From positions 1 through 20,368 of the forward strand of contig CAMLKR010000024.1 in assembly GCA_946480565.1 (NCBI GenBank): a stretch of DNA of 20,368 bases, given 5' to 3'. Under the pieces are notes generated by a model that saw nothing but the letters and a program-made list of their open reading frames with translations, ran no database searches and had not been told where the DNA came from. Each line of letters begins with the position of its first letter. Position 1 is the first letter of the stretch. This DNA is from an uncultured Arenimonas sp. Lineage in GTDB: Bacteria; Pseudomonadota; Gammaproteobacteria; Xanthomonadales; Xanthomonadaceae. Shown in pieces: positions 1 through 7,730 of the stretch. The translations under genes and the position numbers were made by a program.

Positions 1-712
1 CCAGCTCGGTCTTGCCGGGGCAGTCGCCGCCGACGCCGTTGATGTGCATGCCGGGTTCGATCATCTCCGGGGTCAGGATGTGTGCATTGGCCTTGTCGGC
101 CGTGACCGTGGTGACGATCGAGGCGCCGCGCACGGCCTGGGCGACGCTGGCGCTGCGCTGCACGCGCAGCGACGGCGCGGCGGCGGCGAGGTTGCGCACC
201 AGCTTGTCGGTGGCGGCCGGGTCGGTGTCGAACACACGCAGCTCGTCGATGCCCATCAGGTGGTGGAAGGCCAGGGCCTGGAACTCGCTCTGGGCGCCGT
301 TGCCGATCAGGGCCATGGACGTCGCGTCCTTGCGCGCCAGCAGCTTGGCCGCCATCACCGAGGTGGCGGCGGTGCGCAGCGCGGTGGTCAGGGTCAGTTC
401 GCTGATCAGCGAAGGCATGCCGGTGTCCATGTCGGCCAGCACGCCGAAGGCGACCACGGTGGACAGGCCCAGCTTCGTGTTGCCCGGGTGGCCGTTGACG
501 TACTTGAAGCTGTACTCCTTCGCGTCGGCGACCGGCATCAGTTCAATCACGCCCAGCGGCGAATGCGCGGCCGAGCGCGGGCTCTTGTCGAACTCGGGCC
601 AGCGGCGGAAGTCGGCTTCCAGGTAGTCCACCAGGCGGCCCAGCAGGGTCGGCAGGCCGTAGGCGGCGACGATGCGGGTCAGGTCCTGGGTGGTGAGCTG
701 GGTCATGGCCAT
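1..712 (-). CDS. Ornithine cyclodeaminase, C-terminus cut off by the window edge
   Basis: The enzyme converts L-ornithine to L-proline and ammonia using bound NAD, in the cytoplasm. The visible 237 residues start MAMTQLTTQD and carry the landmarks of the Pseudomonas-type (about 350-residue) ornithine cyclodeaminases: FKYVNGHPGN (69-78, substrate lysine region), the Rossmann signature IGNGAQSEFQALAFH (136-150), TTVTADKA, and GGDCPGKTEL (228-237) with the catalytic aspartate D230. About the last third lies outside the window. The start at 712 is chosen because GGAG sits 7 bases upstream; a second ATG at 706 would remove two residues. It is transcribed divergently from the Lrp/AsnC gene at 842, a common arrangement for an amino-acid-responsive regulator and its target. 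The family call is strong; regulation by the neighbour is inferred. Confidence 0.93.
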   Translation of the reverse strand, partial: MAMTQLTTQDLTRIVAAYGLPTLLGRLVDYLEADFRRWPEFDKSPRSAAHSPLGVIELMPVADAKEYSFKYVNGHPGNTKLGLSTVVAFGVLADMDTGMPSLISELTLTTALRTAATSVMAAKLLARKDATSMALIGNGAQSEFQALAFHHLMGIDELRVFDTDPAATDKLVRNLAAAAPSLRVQRSASVAQAVRGASIVTTVTADKANAHILTPEMIEPGMHINGVGGDCPGKTEL

Positions 713-745
713 GGTCTGTCTCCGGTGTGCGTGGCGGTGACGGCC

Positions 746-774
746 ATTGTCCGAAGCCCGGCGTCAGCGCGAAA
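746..774 (-). promoter_or_regulatory. Possible promoter of the ornithine cyclodeaminase gene
   Basis: On the minus strand a GACAAT hexamer (751-746) resembles a -10 box and lies 17 bases from TTTCGC (774-769), a poor -35. The predicted transcription start is near 739, which leaves a leader of about 27 nt containing the GGAG ribosome site. The weak -35 would fit an activator-dependent promoter. Confidence 0.25.
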
Positions 775-775
775 C

Positions 776-787
776 GGCAACATTGCC
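776..787. promoter_or_regulatory. Dyad in the ocd/lrp intergenic region, candidate Lrp operator
   Basis: GGCAACATTGCC is a perfect 5-bp inverted repeat with a 2-bp centre, in the 129-bp gap between two divergent genes. Its centre is about 42 bases upstream of the predicted ocd transcription start. It also overlaps a TTGCCA (783-788) that could serve as a -35 for the regulator gene. The binding protein is not shown by sequence; the Lrp/AsnC neighbour is the natural candidate. A weaker CTGCT/AGCAG pair (805-809 and 818-822) lies beside it. Confidence 0.3.
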
Positions 788-841
788 ACGCTTTCGCCAG
801 AAACCTGCTAAAACGGCAGCAGTCGTTGACGGAATGCCCGA

Positions 842-1261
842 ATGGACGACCTCGACCACCGCCTGATCGCCAAGCTCCGCCACGACGGCCGCGCCGCGGT
901 CGCCGACCTCGCCAAGGCCCTGGGCGTGTCGCGCGGCACCATCACCAACCGCATGGCCCGGCTGCAGCAGGAAGGCGTGATCACCGGCTACACCGTGCGC
1001 CTGCGCCCGGATGCGGCGCCGGACGAGATCCGTGCCTGGACCTCGCTGGCGGTCGAGGGCAACCAGCACCGCGTCATCCGCGCCCTGCTGGGCGAACCCG
1101 GCATCGCCGCCCTGCACGACACCAATGGCCGCTGGGACCTGCTGGCCGAACTGCGGGTCGGCAGCCTGGCCGAACTTTCGGCCACGCTCGAACGCATCCG
1201 CGGCATCGAGGGCATCAGCGCCAGCGAGACCAGCGTGCACCTGCAGACGCTGCGGGGCTGA
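842..1261 (+). CDS. Lrp/AsnC-family transcriptional regulator
   Basis: This 139-residue protein has the standard length and layout of the family. An N-terminal winged helix-turn-helix (about 1-50, MDDLDHRLIAKLRHDGR then VADLAKALGVSRGTITNRMARLQQEGVI) is followed by an alpha/beta RAM ligand-binding and oligomerisation domain (about 65-135, ending with a GIEGISASETSVHLQTL strand). Family members bind DNA as dimers to hexadecamers and respond to amino acids. Divergence from the ornithine cyclodeaminase gene suggests an amino-acid ligand such as ornithine, arginine or proline, but this is inference. The start is supported only by a weak GGA about 8 bases upstream. No other gene lies close enough behind it to look co-transcribed except oleB, which has its own -10-like box. 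Confidence 0.92.
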   Translation: MDDLDHRLIAKLRHDGRAAVADLAKALGVSRGTITNRMARLQQEGVITGYTVRLRPDAAPDEIRAWTSLAVEGNQHRVIRALLGEPGIAALHDTNGRWDLLAELRVGSLAELSATLERIRGIEGISASETSVHLQTLRG

Positions 1262-1298
1262 GGCGCATATCGCGGGCCGGGCCGCCGCCGCGTTCAAG

Positions 1299-1304
1299 TA
1301 GAAT
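1299..1304 (+). promoter_or_regulatory. -10-like box in front of oleB
   Basis: TAGAAT lies 9 bases upstream of the oleB ATG, with no Shine-Dalgarno sequence between them and no recognisable -35. This would give a leaderless or nearly leaderless mRNA, a pattern repeated at several genes in this window. Confidence 0.35.
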
Positions 1305-1313
1305 CCCGCCCCT

Positions 1314-2243
1314 ATGACGAACGCCGCCCTCACCCCCGAACAGTCCCGCGTCCTGGCCAAGGGCCCGTTCCCGGACTATCCCTGGACGCCGAAGACCTTC
1401 GTGCACCCCAACGGCCTGAACCAGTCCTACCTGGACGAGGGCGAGGGCGACCCGGTGGTGATGCTGCACGGCAATCCGTCCTGGTCCTATTACTGGCGCC
1501 ACCTGGTGCGTGGCCTGCAGGACGACTACCGCTGCATCGTGCCCGACCACATCGGCATGGGCCTGTCGGACAAACCCGACGACAAGGCCTACGGCTACAC
1601 CCTGCGCAACCGCGTGCAGGACCTGGACCGGCTGCTGGACCTGCTGGACCTGGGCGACAACATCACCCTGGCCGTGCACGACTGGGGCGGCATGGTCGGC
1701 TTCGGCTGGGCGCTCAAGCATGCGGCGCGGGTGAAGCGGCTGATCATCCTCAACACCGCGGCCTTCCCGATGCCGCCGGCCAAGACCCTGCCCTGGCAGC
1801 TGAACCTGGGCCGCAACTGGATGCTGGGCGAGTGGCTGATCCGCGGCGCCAACGCCTTCGCCGCCGGCGCCGCCCGCGACGGCGTGGTGCGGCCGCTGGA
1901 TCCGGACGTGAAAGCCGCGCTGCTGGCGCCCTACGACAGCTGGGCCAACCGCATCTCCACGGTGCGCTTCGTGCAGGACATCCCGCTGCAGCACGGCGAT
2001 CGCGCCTGGGACCTGGTCGAGGACGCCGGCCGCCGCCTGCCGTCCTTCGCCGACCGCCCGGCCTTCATCGGCTGGGGCCTGAAGGACTTCGTGTTCGACC
2101 ACCATTTCCTGAAGGGTTTCGAGGACGCGCTGCCGCGCGCCGAGAAGCAGGTCTACGACGACGCCGGCCACTACGTGCTCGAGGACAAACACGAAGTGCT
2201 GGTCCCGCGCATCCGCGACTTCCTCGACCGCAACCTGCTCTGA
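1314..2243 (+). CDS. oleB: OleB, alpha/beta-hydrolase beta-lactone decarboxylase of olefin synthesis
   Basis: OleB releases CO2 from the cis-beta-lactone made by OleC to give a long-chain cis-alkene, the last step of the OleABCD head-to-head hydrocarbon pathway. The 309-residue protein has the haloalkane-dehalogenase-type fold: oxyanion segment HGNPSWSYYWR (52-62), nucleophile elbow VHDWGG with D123, a likely acid D258 in GWGLKDFVF, and the base H286 in DDAGHYVLE. An aspartate nucleophile rather than serine fits OleB and dehalogenases. The oleC and oleD genes directly behind decide in favour of OleB. No Shine-Dalgarno is seen; a TAGAAT box lies 9 bases upstream. Its TGA (2241-2243) shares its last base with repeat element copy 1. 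oleA is not next to it in this window. Confidence 0.93.
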   Translation: MTNAALTPEQSRVLAKGPFPDYPWTPKTFVHPNGLNQSYLDEGEGDPVVMLHGNPSWSYYWRHLVRGLQDDYRCIVPDHIGMGLSDKPDDKAYGYTLRNRVQDLDRLLDLLDLGDNITLAVHDWGGMVGFGWALKHAARVKRLIILNTAAFPMPPAKTLPWQLNLGRNWMLGEWLIRGANAFAAGAARDGVVRPLDPDVKAALLAPYDSWANRISTVRFVQDIPLQHGDRAWDLVEDAGRRLPSFADRPAFIGWGLKDFVFDHHFLKGFEDALPRAEKQVYDDAGHYVLEDKHEVLVPRIRDFLDRNLL

Positions 2244-2334
2244 AATCCGGGGTCAGAGTGCGTTTATTTTCCGGTTCGCGACGGGGCGAATGCTGAAGGA
2301 TCGAACGAAGATAAATGCACTCTGACCCCGGATT
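2244..2334. repeat. Inverted-repeat element, copy 1, between oleB and oleC
   Basis: The left arm (2244-2271) and right arm (2307-2334) are nearly perfect reverse complements built on TCCGGGGTCAGAGTGC and TTTAT. They differ at 2262 (G for A) and at one base near the inner end. The centre (2272-2306) is unlike the other copies, though it has a short internal GTTCG/CGAAC pairing. The left end directly follows, and by its first A overlaps, the oleB TGA. The right arm contains TAAATG, and that ATG (2315) is the first ATG of oleC. The layout resembles REPIN or MITE-like non-autonomous elements; no transposase is in the window. Confidence 0.9.
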
Positions 2335-3982
2335 GTCCTGCAACATCGCGGCGGCGCTGCCGCGGCTCGCGGCGGAGGCGCCGGAGCGCATCGCCATGCG
2401 CTGTCCGGGCCGGCGCGGCGCGGACGGGTTCGCCCGCTACGACGTCACGCTGAGCTATGCCCAGCTCGACCGCCGCTCCGACGCCATCGCGGCCGGACTG
2501 GCGAAGCACGGCCTGGTGCGCGGCCAGCGCGCGGTGGTGATGGTGCGGCCGTCGCCGGAGTTCTTCCTGCTGATGTTCGCGCTGTTCAAGGCCGGCGTGG
2601 TGCCGGTGCTGGTGGACCCGGGCATCGACAAGCGCGCGCTGAAGCAGTGCCTGGACGAGGCGCAGCCGCAGGCCTTCATCGGCATCCCGCTGGCGCAGGC
2701 CGCACGGGTGCTGCTGGGCTGGGCGCGCGGCGCGAGGCTGGTGGTCACCGCGGGGCGCCGCTGGTTCTGGGGCGGTCCGACGCTGGCGCAGGTGGAGGCG
2801 GACGGCGCACAGGCGGGCCCGCAGCTGGCCGCGACCGCGGCGGACGAGGTGGCCGCGATCCTGTTCACCTCCGGCTCGACCGGCGTGCCCAAGGGCGTGG
2901 TCTACCGGCACCGCCATTTCGTCGCCCAGGTGGACCTGCTGCGCGAGGCCTTCGGCATCGAAGCCGGCGGCGTCGACCTGCCGACCTTCCCGCCGTTCGC
3001 GCTGTTCGATCCCGCGCTGGGCCTGAGTTCGATCATTCCCGACATGGACCCGACCCGTCCCGCGCAGGCCGACCCGCGCAGGCTGCACCACGCCATCGCG
3101 GGTTTCGGCGTCGACCAGCTGTTCGGTTCGCCGGCCCTGATGCGCGTGCTGGCCGACCACGGCCAGCCGCTGCCGAGCCTGCGCCGCGTCACCTCGGCCG
3201 GTGCGCCGGTGCCCGCCGACGTGGTGGCGACGATGCGCGGGCTGCTGCCGGACGCCGCGCAGTTCTGGACGCCCTACGGCGCCACCGAATGCCTGCCGGT
3301 CGCGGTGATCGAAGGCCGCGAGCTGGAGGCCACCCGCCAGGCGACCGAACACGGCGCCGGCACCTGCGTCGGCCGCCCGGTGCCGCCGAACGAGGTCCGC
3401 ATCATCGCCATCACCGACGCCGCCATCGCCGACTGGTCCCAGGCCCAGGTGCTGGGGGCCGAGGCCATCGGCGAGATCACCGTCGCCGGCCCCACCGCCA
3501 CCGACGAATACTTCAACCGCCCGCAGGCCACCGCGCTGGCGAAGATCGCAGAAACCCTGCCCGACGGAAGCACCCGCATCGTGCACCGCATGGGCGACCT
3601 GGGCCGCTTCGACGCGCAGGGCCGGCTGTGGTTCTGCGGCCGCAAGTCGCATCGCGTGCGCACCGCCCTGGGCGGGCTTTACACCGAGCAGGTGGAACCG
3701 GTGTTCAACGTGCATCCGGACGTGCGCCGCACCGCCCTGGTGGGCGTCGGCGAGCCGGGCGCGCAGGTGCCGGTGCTGTGCGTGGAGATGCGCGCGGGCC
3801 TGGCGAAATCCGAACATCCGCGCGTCCTGGCCGAGCTGCGCCGCCTGGGCCAGGGCTTCGTGCACACGGCGCGCATCGAACGTTTCCTGGTGCACCCGGG
3901 CTTCCCGGTGGACATCCGCCACAACGCCAAGATCGGCCGCGAACAGCTGGCCGCCTGGGCCGCGAAACGAGGGGCCGGCTGA
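2315..3982 (+). CDS. oleC: OleC, AMP-dependent beta-lactone synthetase; start supplied by repeat element
   Basis: OleC adenylates a 2-alkyl-3-hydroxyalkanoic acid and closes it to a cis-beta-lactone. The 555-residue protein belongs to the ANL (acyl/aryl-CoA ligase) superfamily: [10 protein letters not shown] nucleotide loop (185-194), WTPYGATE motif, [20 protein letters not shown] hinge, and a C-terminal lysine in HNAKIGRE (K539). The family N-terminus normally begins just before the C-N-I-A-A segment (residues 9-13 here). The preceding residues MHSDPG are encoded by the right arm of repeat copy 1, and a TAA immediately precedes the ATG, so no upstream ATG is possible. A TTG at 2333 would give MSCNIAA and is the only realistic alternative; neither start has a good Shine-Dalgarno. 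It is followed by oleD after 1 base. Confidence 0.93.
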   Translation: MHSDPGLSCNIAAALPRLAAEAPERIAMRCPGRRGADGFARYDVTLSYAQLDRRSDAIAAGLAKHGLVRGQRAVVMVRPSPEFFLLMFALFKAGVVPVLVDPGIDKRALKQCLDEAQPQAFIGIPLAQAARVLLGWARGARLVVTAGRRWFWGGPTLAQVEADGAQAGPQLAATAADEVAAILFTSGSTGVPKGVVYRHRHFVAQVDLLREAFGIEAGGVDLPTFPPFALFDPALGLSSIIPDMDPTRPAQADPRRLHHAIAGFGVDQLFGSPALMRVLADHGQPLPSLRRVTSAGAPVPADVVATMRGLLPDAAQFWTPYGATECLPVAVIEGRELEATRQATEHGAGTCVGRPVPPNEVRIIAITDAAIADWSQAQVLGAEAIGEITVAGPTATDEYFNRPQATALAKIAETLPDGSTRIVHRMGDLGRFDAQGRLWFCGRKSHRVRTALGGLYTEQVEPVFNVHPDVRRTALVGVGEPGAQVPVLCVEMRAGLAKSEHPRVLAELRRLGQGFVHTARIERFLVHPGFPVDIRHNAKIGREQLAAWAAKRGAG

Positions 3983-3983
3983 G

Positions 3984-4982
3984 ATGGAGGTGCTGGTGAC
4001 GGGCGGTGCGGGATTCCTGGGCCAGGCGCTGTGCAAGGCGCTGCTGGCCGAAGGCCTTGCCGTGACCAGCTTCCAGCGCAGCCATTCGCCGGCGCTGGAG
4101 GCGATGGGCGTGCGCCAGGTGCGCGGCGACCTCGCCGATGCGGCCGCGGTGCACGCGGCGTTCGAAGGCCAGGACGCGATCTTCCACAACGCCGCCAAGG
4201 CCGGCGCCTGGGGCAGCCACGAGAGCTATTTCAGCGCGAACGTCACCGGCACCCGCAACGTGCTGGCGGCGATGCGCGCGCACGGCATCCGCCGCCTGGT
4301 CTACACCTCCACGCCCAGCGTCACCCACAGCGGGCGCACGCCGGTGGAAGGCGGCAACGAAGCGGACACGCCCTACGGCGAAGGCTTCAAGGCGCCCTAT
4401 CCGGCCACCAAGCTGATCGCCGAAAAGGAAGTGCTGGCCGCCAACGACGCCAGCCTCGCCACCGTCGCGCTTCGCCCGCGCCTGATCTGGGGGCCGGGCG
4501 ACACCCAGTTGCTGCCCCGCCTGGTCGAGCGCGCCCGCGCCGGCCGGCTGCGTTTCATCGGCGGCGGCCACAACCGCATGGACACCACCTACATCGACAA
4601 CGCCGCCCAGGCGCACGTCGATGCCTTCAAGGCCCTGGCGCCGGGCGCCGCCTGCGCCGGCAAGGCCTACTTCATCTCCAATGGCGAACCGCGGCCGGTG
4701 CGCCGGATCGTCAACGACATGCTGGCCGCCGCAGGCGTCGCGCCGGTCACCGGCAGCCTGCCGTATCCGCTGGCCTATGCCGCCGGCGCACTGCTGGAAG
4801 CGGCGTGGACCTTGCTGCGACTGGACGGCGAGCCGCCGATGACGCGCTTCCTCGCCGAACAGCTTTCGACGCCGCACTGGTATGACATCTCCGCGGCCCA
4901 GCGCGATTTCGGCTATTCGCCGAAGGTCGGCACCGCCGAAGGCCTGCAGCGCCTGGCCGCCTGGTGGCGCAGGCAGGCCTGA
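3984..4982 (+). CDS. oleD: OleD, 2-alkyl-3-oxoalkanoate reductase of olefin synthesis
   Basis: OleD reduces the 2-alkyl-3-oxo acid made by OleA to the 3-hydroxy acid that OleC uses, with NADPH. The 332-residue protein is an extended short-chain dehydrogenase: TGGAGFLG dinucleotide-binding loop (6-13), D-L pair near 49-50, a TSTPSV strand with catalytic serine/threonine, and active-site Y139-P-A-T-K143. The C-terminal half carries the substrate domain typical of the NAD-dependent epimerase/3-beta-HSD group. The ATG follows the oleC stop by one base with GAGG about 11 bases upstream, so translation is probably coupled. Together with OleB and OleC it is expected in the cytoplasmic OleBCD assembly. 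Confidence 0.92.
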   Translation: MEVLVTGGAGFLGQALCKALLAEGLAVTSFQRSHSPALEAMGVRQVRGDLADAAAVHAAFEGQDAIFHNAAKAGAWGSHESYFSANVTGTRNVLAAMRAHGIRRLVYTSTPSVTHSGRTPVEGGNEADTPYGEGFKAPYPATKLIAEKEVLAANDASLATVALRPRLIWGPGDTQLLPRLVERARAGRLRFIGGGHNRMDTTYIDNAAQAHVDAFKALAPGAACAGKAYFISNGEPRPVRRIVNDMLAAAGVAPVTGSLPYPLAYAAGALLEAAWTLLRLDGEPPMTRFLAEQLSTPHWYDISAAQRDFGYSPKVGTAEGLQRLAAWWRRQA

Positions 4983-5029
4983 GCCTGCGTCACGTCTCGC
5001 TCACGCCGCTGAATCGCGCCGAACCCGGC

Positions 5030-5055
5030 GCTGAACCAGCCGGGACGAGTTCAGC
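5030..5055. other. 7-bp inverted repeat upstream of the DUF1328 gene
   Basis: GCTGAAC (5030-5036) and GTTCAGC (5049-5055) are perfect reverse complements separated by 12 bases, in the 129-bp gap between oleD and the DUF1328 gene. It could be an operator for the small gene or a hairpin after oleD. There is no T-run, so a classical intrinsic terminator is unlikely. Confidence 0.3.
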
Positions 5056-5111
5056 TTGAGGGGGCTAGGGTCGTGGCGTCCCAGAAGGGGCCCACAACAA
5101 GGAGAGCAAAA

Positions 5112-5267
5112 ATGCTCCATTACGCGCTGATCTTCCTCATCGTCGCCATCATCGCCGCCGTGCTGGGTTTCGGCAGCCTTGCGGGCATGGCCGCCACCAT
5201 CGCCAAGGTGCTGTTCGTCATCTTCCTGATCCTGGCGCTGGTGTCCTTCCTCCGGAAGGCCGCCTAG
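5112..5267 (+). CDS. DUF1328 (YtjA-like) small membrane protein
   Basis: This 51-residue protein ([20 protein letters not shown]...) matches the short DUF1328 family of inner-membrane proteins with two hydrophobic helices (about 4-22 and 29-47) joined by a glycine-rich turn ([12 protein letters not shown]) and a short basic tail (FLRKAA). The ATG at 5112 is preceded by AAGGAG with 7-base spacing, the best ribosome site in the window. A GTG at 5073 in the same frame is not needed. The function is unknown; homologues are often abundant and stress-associated, but nothing in this sequence shows that. The strong ribosome site suggests high translation. Confidence 0.87.
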   Translation: MLHYALIFLIVAIIAAVLGFGSLAGMAATIAKVLFVIFLILALVSFLRKAA

Positions 5268-5303
5268 GTTCCGGGCCCGCGCCGTAAGCCTGCGCCGGCC
5301 CGC

Positions 5304-5309
5304 TAGAAT
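5304..5309 (+). promoter_or_regulatory. -10-like box at the ubiJ start
   Basis: TAGAAT ends 6 bases before the ubiJ ATG. Transcription starting about 7 bases after this box would begin on the A of the ATG, giving a leaderless mRNA. No Shine-Dalgarno or convincing -35 is visible. Confidence 0.4.
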
Positions 5310-5315
5310 GGCGGC

Positions 5316-5948
5316 ATGACGGACCCTGCCGCTTCGCCCTTCGACGCCCTCAAGCCCCTGGCCGGCCGTGCGCTGGAACAGGCCTTGAACCGGATCGTCG
5401 CCCTGGACCCGGACGCCGCCGGGGCGCTGGAGCGCCTCGGCGGCCGACGCATCGGCCTGGCCCTCGAGGCCCCGCCGATCGCGCTCGACATCCACGTCGA
5501 TGGCGGCCGCCTGAAGGTGGGTCCGCCCACCGCCGAGCCCGACCTGGGCATCCGCGCCACGCTGTCGGGCGTGCTGTCGCAGCTGCCCTTCCTGCGCCGC
5601 GACGACGCGCCGCCGGTGGGGCGCATGCGCATCAATGGCGACGCCGAGCTCGCGCGCAGCCTGCAGCAGCTGGCCCGGCGCTTCGACCCCGACTGGGAAA
5701 AACCCTTCGCCGACGCCTTCGGCCCGGTGATCGGGGTCCAGGTCGCGCGCGCACTGCGCGAGGCGCTGAAGGCCGGCGCCGGCTTCGCCAAGGGCTTCAG
5801 CCGCGACGCCGTCGACTATCTCACCGAAGAATCCCGCGACCTGGTCGGCAAGGCCGAGTTGGCCGCCTTCCTCGACGACGTGGACGAACTGCGCGACCGC
5901 GCCGAACGCCTGGCCGCACGCCTGGCCCGGCTGGAGCCGCGCGCGTGA
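5316..5948 (+). CDS. ubiJ: UbiJ, ubiquinone biosynthesis accessory factor with SCP2 domain
   Basis: UbiJ binds lipid intermediates of ubiquinone synthesis through an SCP2 sterol-carrier fold and belongs to the soluble Ubi metabolon. The 210-residue protein is close to the E. coli length (about 200). The SCP2-like part (about 20-115) includes [31 protein letters not shown] and [25 protein letters not shown]. The C-terminus is a helical, coiled-coil-like region (about 165-210, rich in Asp, Glu and Arg). Sequence conservation in this family is low, so the call rests mainly on the fold pattern and on overlap with ubiB, the same pairing found in many gammaproteobacteria. ubiE, the usual first member of the trio, is not here; a DUF1328 gene lies upstream instead. 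Confidence 0.85.
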   Translation: MTDPAASPFDALKPLAGRALEQALNRIVALDPDAAGALERLGGRRIGLALEAPPIALDIHVDGGRLKVGPPTAEPDLGIRATLSGVLSQLPFLRRDDAPPVGRMRINGDAELARSLQQLARRFDPDWEKPFADAFGPVIGVQVARALREALKAGAGFAKGFSRDAVDYLTEESRDLVGKAELAAFLDDVDELRDRAERLAARLARLEPRA

Positions 5949-7630
5949 GCGCCGCCGGCCTGGTGCGCGGCGGCTCGCGCGGACTGACCTCGATGCTGCG
6001 CGCGGTCGGCATCGCCCGCGTGCTGCTGCGGCACCGGCTCGGCGATTTCCTCGAGGACACCGCCTTCGGCCGCTGGCTGTGGCTGCTCAAGCCGCTGACG
6101 CCGGCGCGCGACGCCGCCGACCTGCCGCGCGGCCAGCGCCTGCGGCTGGCGCTGCAGGAGCTGGGGCCGATCTTCGTCAAGATCGGCCAGGTGCTGTCGA
6201 CGCGCCGCGACCTGCTGCCACCCGACATCGCCGAGGAGCTCGCCCTGCTGCAGGACCGGGTCGCACCCTTTCCCGGCGGCGACGCCCTGGCCCTGATCGA
6301 ACAGGCGCTGGGCAAGCCGATCACGGCGCTGTTCTCGGCCTTCGCGCTGGAGCCGCTGGCATCGGCCTCCATCGCCCAGGTGCACGCCGCACGCCTGCAC
6401 GACGGCCGCGAGGTGGTGGTGAAGGTGCTGCGCCCGGACATCGGCAAGCGCATAGCCGCCGACATCGAACTGCTGCGCACGCTGGCCTCGCTGGCCGACC
6501 GCCACCATCCGAACGCCGAGAAGATCCGCGCCCAGGAAGTGGTGTCGGAGATCGAAGCCACCCTGCACGCCGAACTCGACCTGCAGCGCGAGGGCGCCAA
6601 CGCCAGCCTGATGCGCCGCATCTGGCTGGGCAGCGACGACCTGTACGTGCCCGAGGTGTTCTGGGACTACAGCACCGAAACCGTGCTGACCATGGAACGC
6701 GTGCGCGGCATCCCCAGCGACGACATCGCCGCGCTCGACGCCGCCGGCATCGACCGCAAGGCGCTGGCCGCCAAGGGCGTGCGGGTGTTCTACGCGCAGG
6801 TGTTCCGCGACAACTTCTTCCACGCCGATGCCCACGCCGGCAACATCTGGGTGGACGCGACCCGCAGGGACAACCCGCGCTACATCGCCATCGACTTCGG
6901 CATCGTCGGCCAGCTCGACCGCCGCGACCAGTACTACCTGGCCGAGAACTTCATGGCGATCTTCCAGCGCGACTACCGGCGCATCGCCGAGCTGCACGTC
7001 GAGGCCGGCTGGATGCCGGCGCACATCCGCATCGACGAACTGGAGGCCGCGACGCGCGCCGTCTGCGAGCCCTATTTCACCCGTCCGCTGAGCGAGATCT
7101 CGCTGGGCGAGGTGCTGGTGAAGCTGTTCAAGACCGCGCAGCGCTACGAACTGACCCTGCAGCCCCAGCTGATCCTGCTGCAGAAGACCCTGCTAAACAT
7201 CGAGGGCGTCGGCCGCCTGCTCGACCCCAGGCTCGACATCTGGGCCGAGGCGCGCCCGGTGCTGGAGAAGATCCTGCGCGAGCGCTACAGCCCGCAGACC
7301 CTCGGCGCCGAGTTCCGCAAGCGCCTGCCCGAGCTGATCACGCACGCGCCCGACATGCCGCGGCTGCTGCACGACTTCCTGGCCCTGCAGGTGCGCGGCC
7401 AGCACAGCATCCACATGCGCAGCGAGGACCTGGCCGAACTGGCGCGCATCTCCAAGGCCGGTCAGCGCCAGACGGTGTACGCCATCCTGGGCACCGGCCT
7501 GATGATCGTCGCCGCCGTGCTGTTCGCGCTCGAATCCGGCGGCCCGCGCCTCTACGGCATCCCGGCCGTGGCCGGCATCGCCGGCCTCGGCGCCTTCGGC
7601 GCCTTCCTGGCCGCCTGGCCCCGCCGCTGA
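5945..7630 (+). CDS. ubiB: UbiB, ABC1/ADCK-type atypical kinase of ubiquinone biosynthesis
   Basis: UbiB is a membrane-anchored ATPase needed for efficient coenzyme Q assembly. The 561-residue protein shows the family marks: KIGQ motif in [19 protein letters not shown] (79-82), the loop ASASIAQVH (139-147), VVVKVLRP lysine (K160), HADAHAGN (293-300) and DFG (317-319). Two C-terminal hydrophobic helices (about 508-530 and 535-556) anchor it to the membrane. It starts at GTG 5945 and overlaps the ubiJ stop as GTGA, which implies coupled translation. The usual proline of HADxHPGN is alanine here (A298). The stop TGA (7628-7630) abuts repeat copy 2 and shares one base with it. Confidence 0.93.
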   Translation: MSAAGLVRGGSRGLTSMLRAVGIARVLLRHRLGDFLEDTAFGRWLWLLKPLTPARDAADLPRGQRLRLALQELGPIFVKIGQVLSTRRDLLPPDIAEELALLQDRVAPFPGGDALALIEQALGKPITALFSAFALEPLASASIAQVHAARLHDGREVVVKVLRPDIGKRIAADIELLRTLASLADRHHPNAEKIRAQEVVSEIEATLHAELDLQREGANASLMRRIWLGSDDLYVPEVFWDYSTETVLTMERVRGIPSDDIAALDAAGIDRKALAAKGVRVFYAQVFRDNFFHADAHAGNIWVDATRRDNPRYIAIDFGIVGQLDRRDQYYLAENFMAIFQRDYRRIAELHVEAGWMPAHIRIDELEAATRAVCEPYFTRPLSEISLGEVLVKLFKTAQRYELTLQPQLILLQKTLLNIEGVGRLLDPRLDIWAEARPVLEKILRERYSPQTLGAEFRKRLPELITHAPDMPRLLHDFLALQVRGQHSIHMRSEDLAELARISKAGQRQTVYAILGTGLMIVAAVLFALESGGPRLYGIPAVAGIAGLGAFGAFLAAWPRR

Positions 7631-7722
7631 AATCCGGGGTCAGAGTGCATTTATTTTCCCCCCGGGTTTGCGATTCACCGTGCAGCGGACCGGGAAAATA
7701 AATGCACTCTGACCCCGGATTT
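7630..7722. repeat. Inverted-repeat element, copy 2, between convergent ubiB and M23 genes
   Basis: The 31-nt arms at 7630-7660 and 7692-7722 are perfect reverse complements around a 31-nt unrelated centre, making this the most intact copy. The first base of the left arm is the last base of the ubiB TGA. The right end is 8 bases from the stop of the convergent peptidase gene at 7731. The transcript from either side could fold into a long hairpin that might insulate the convergent operons, but there is no T-run. Confidence 0.93.
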
Positions 7723-7730
7723 CGGTTTGG

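Noticed and set aside
2264..4198. A 644-codon minus-strand frame opposite oleC
   Set aside because: It is antisense to an intact OleC with all motifs and shows no recognisable domain.
5073..5111. GTG start for the DUF1328 protein
   Set aside because: The ATG at 5112 has a near-ideal AAGGAG at 7 bases and gives the usual family length.
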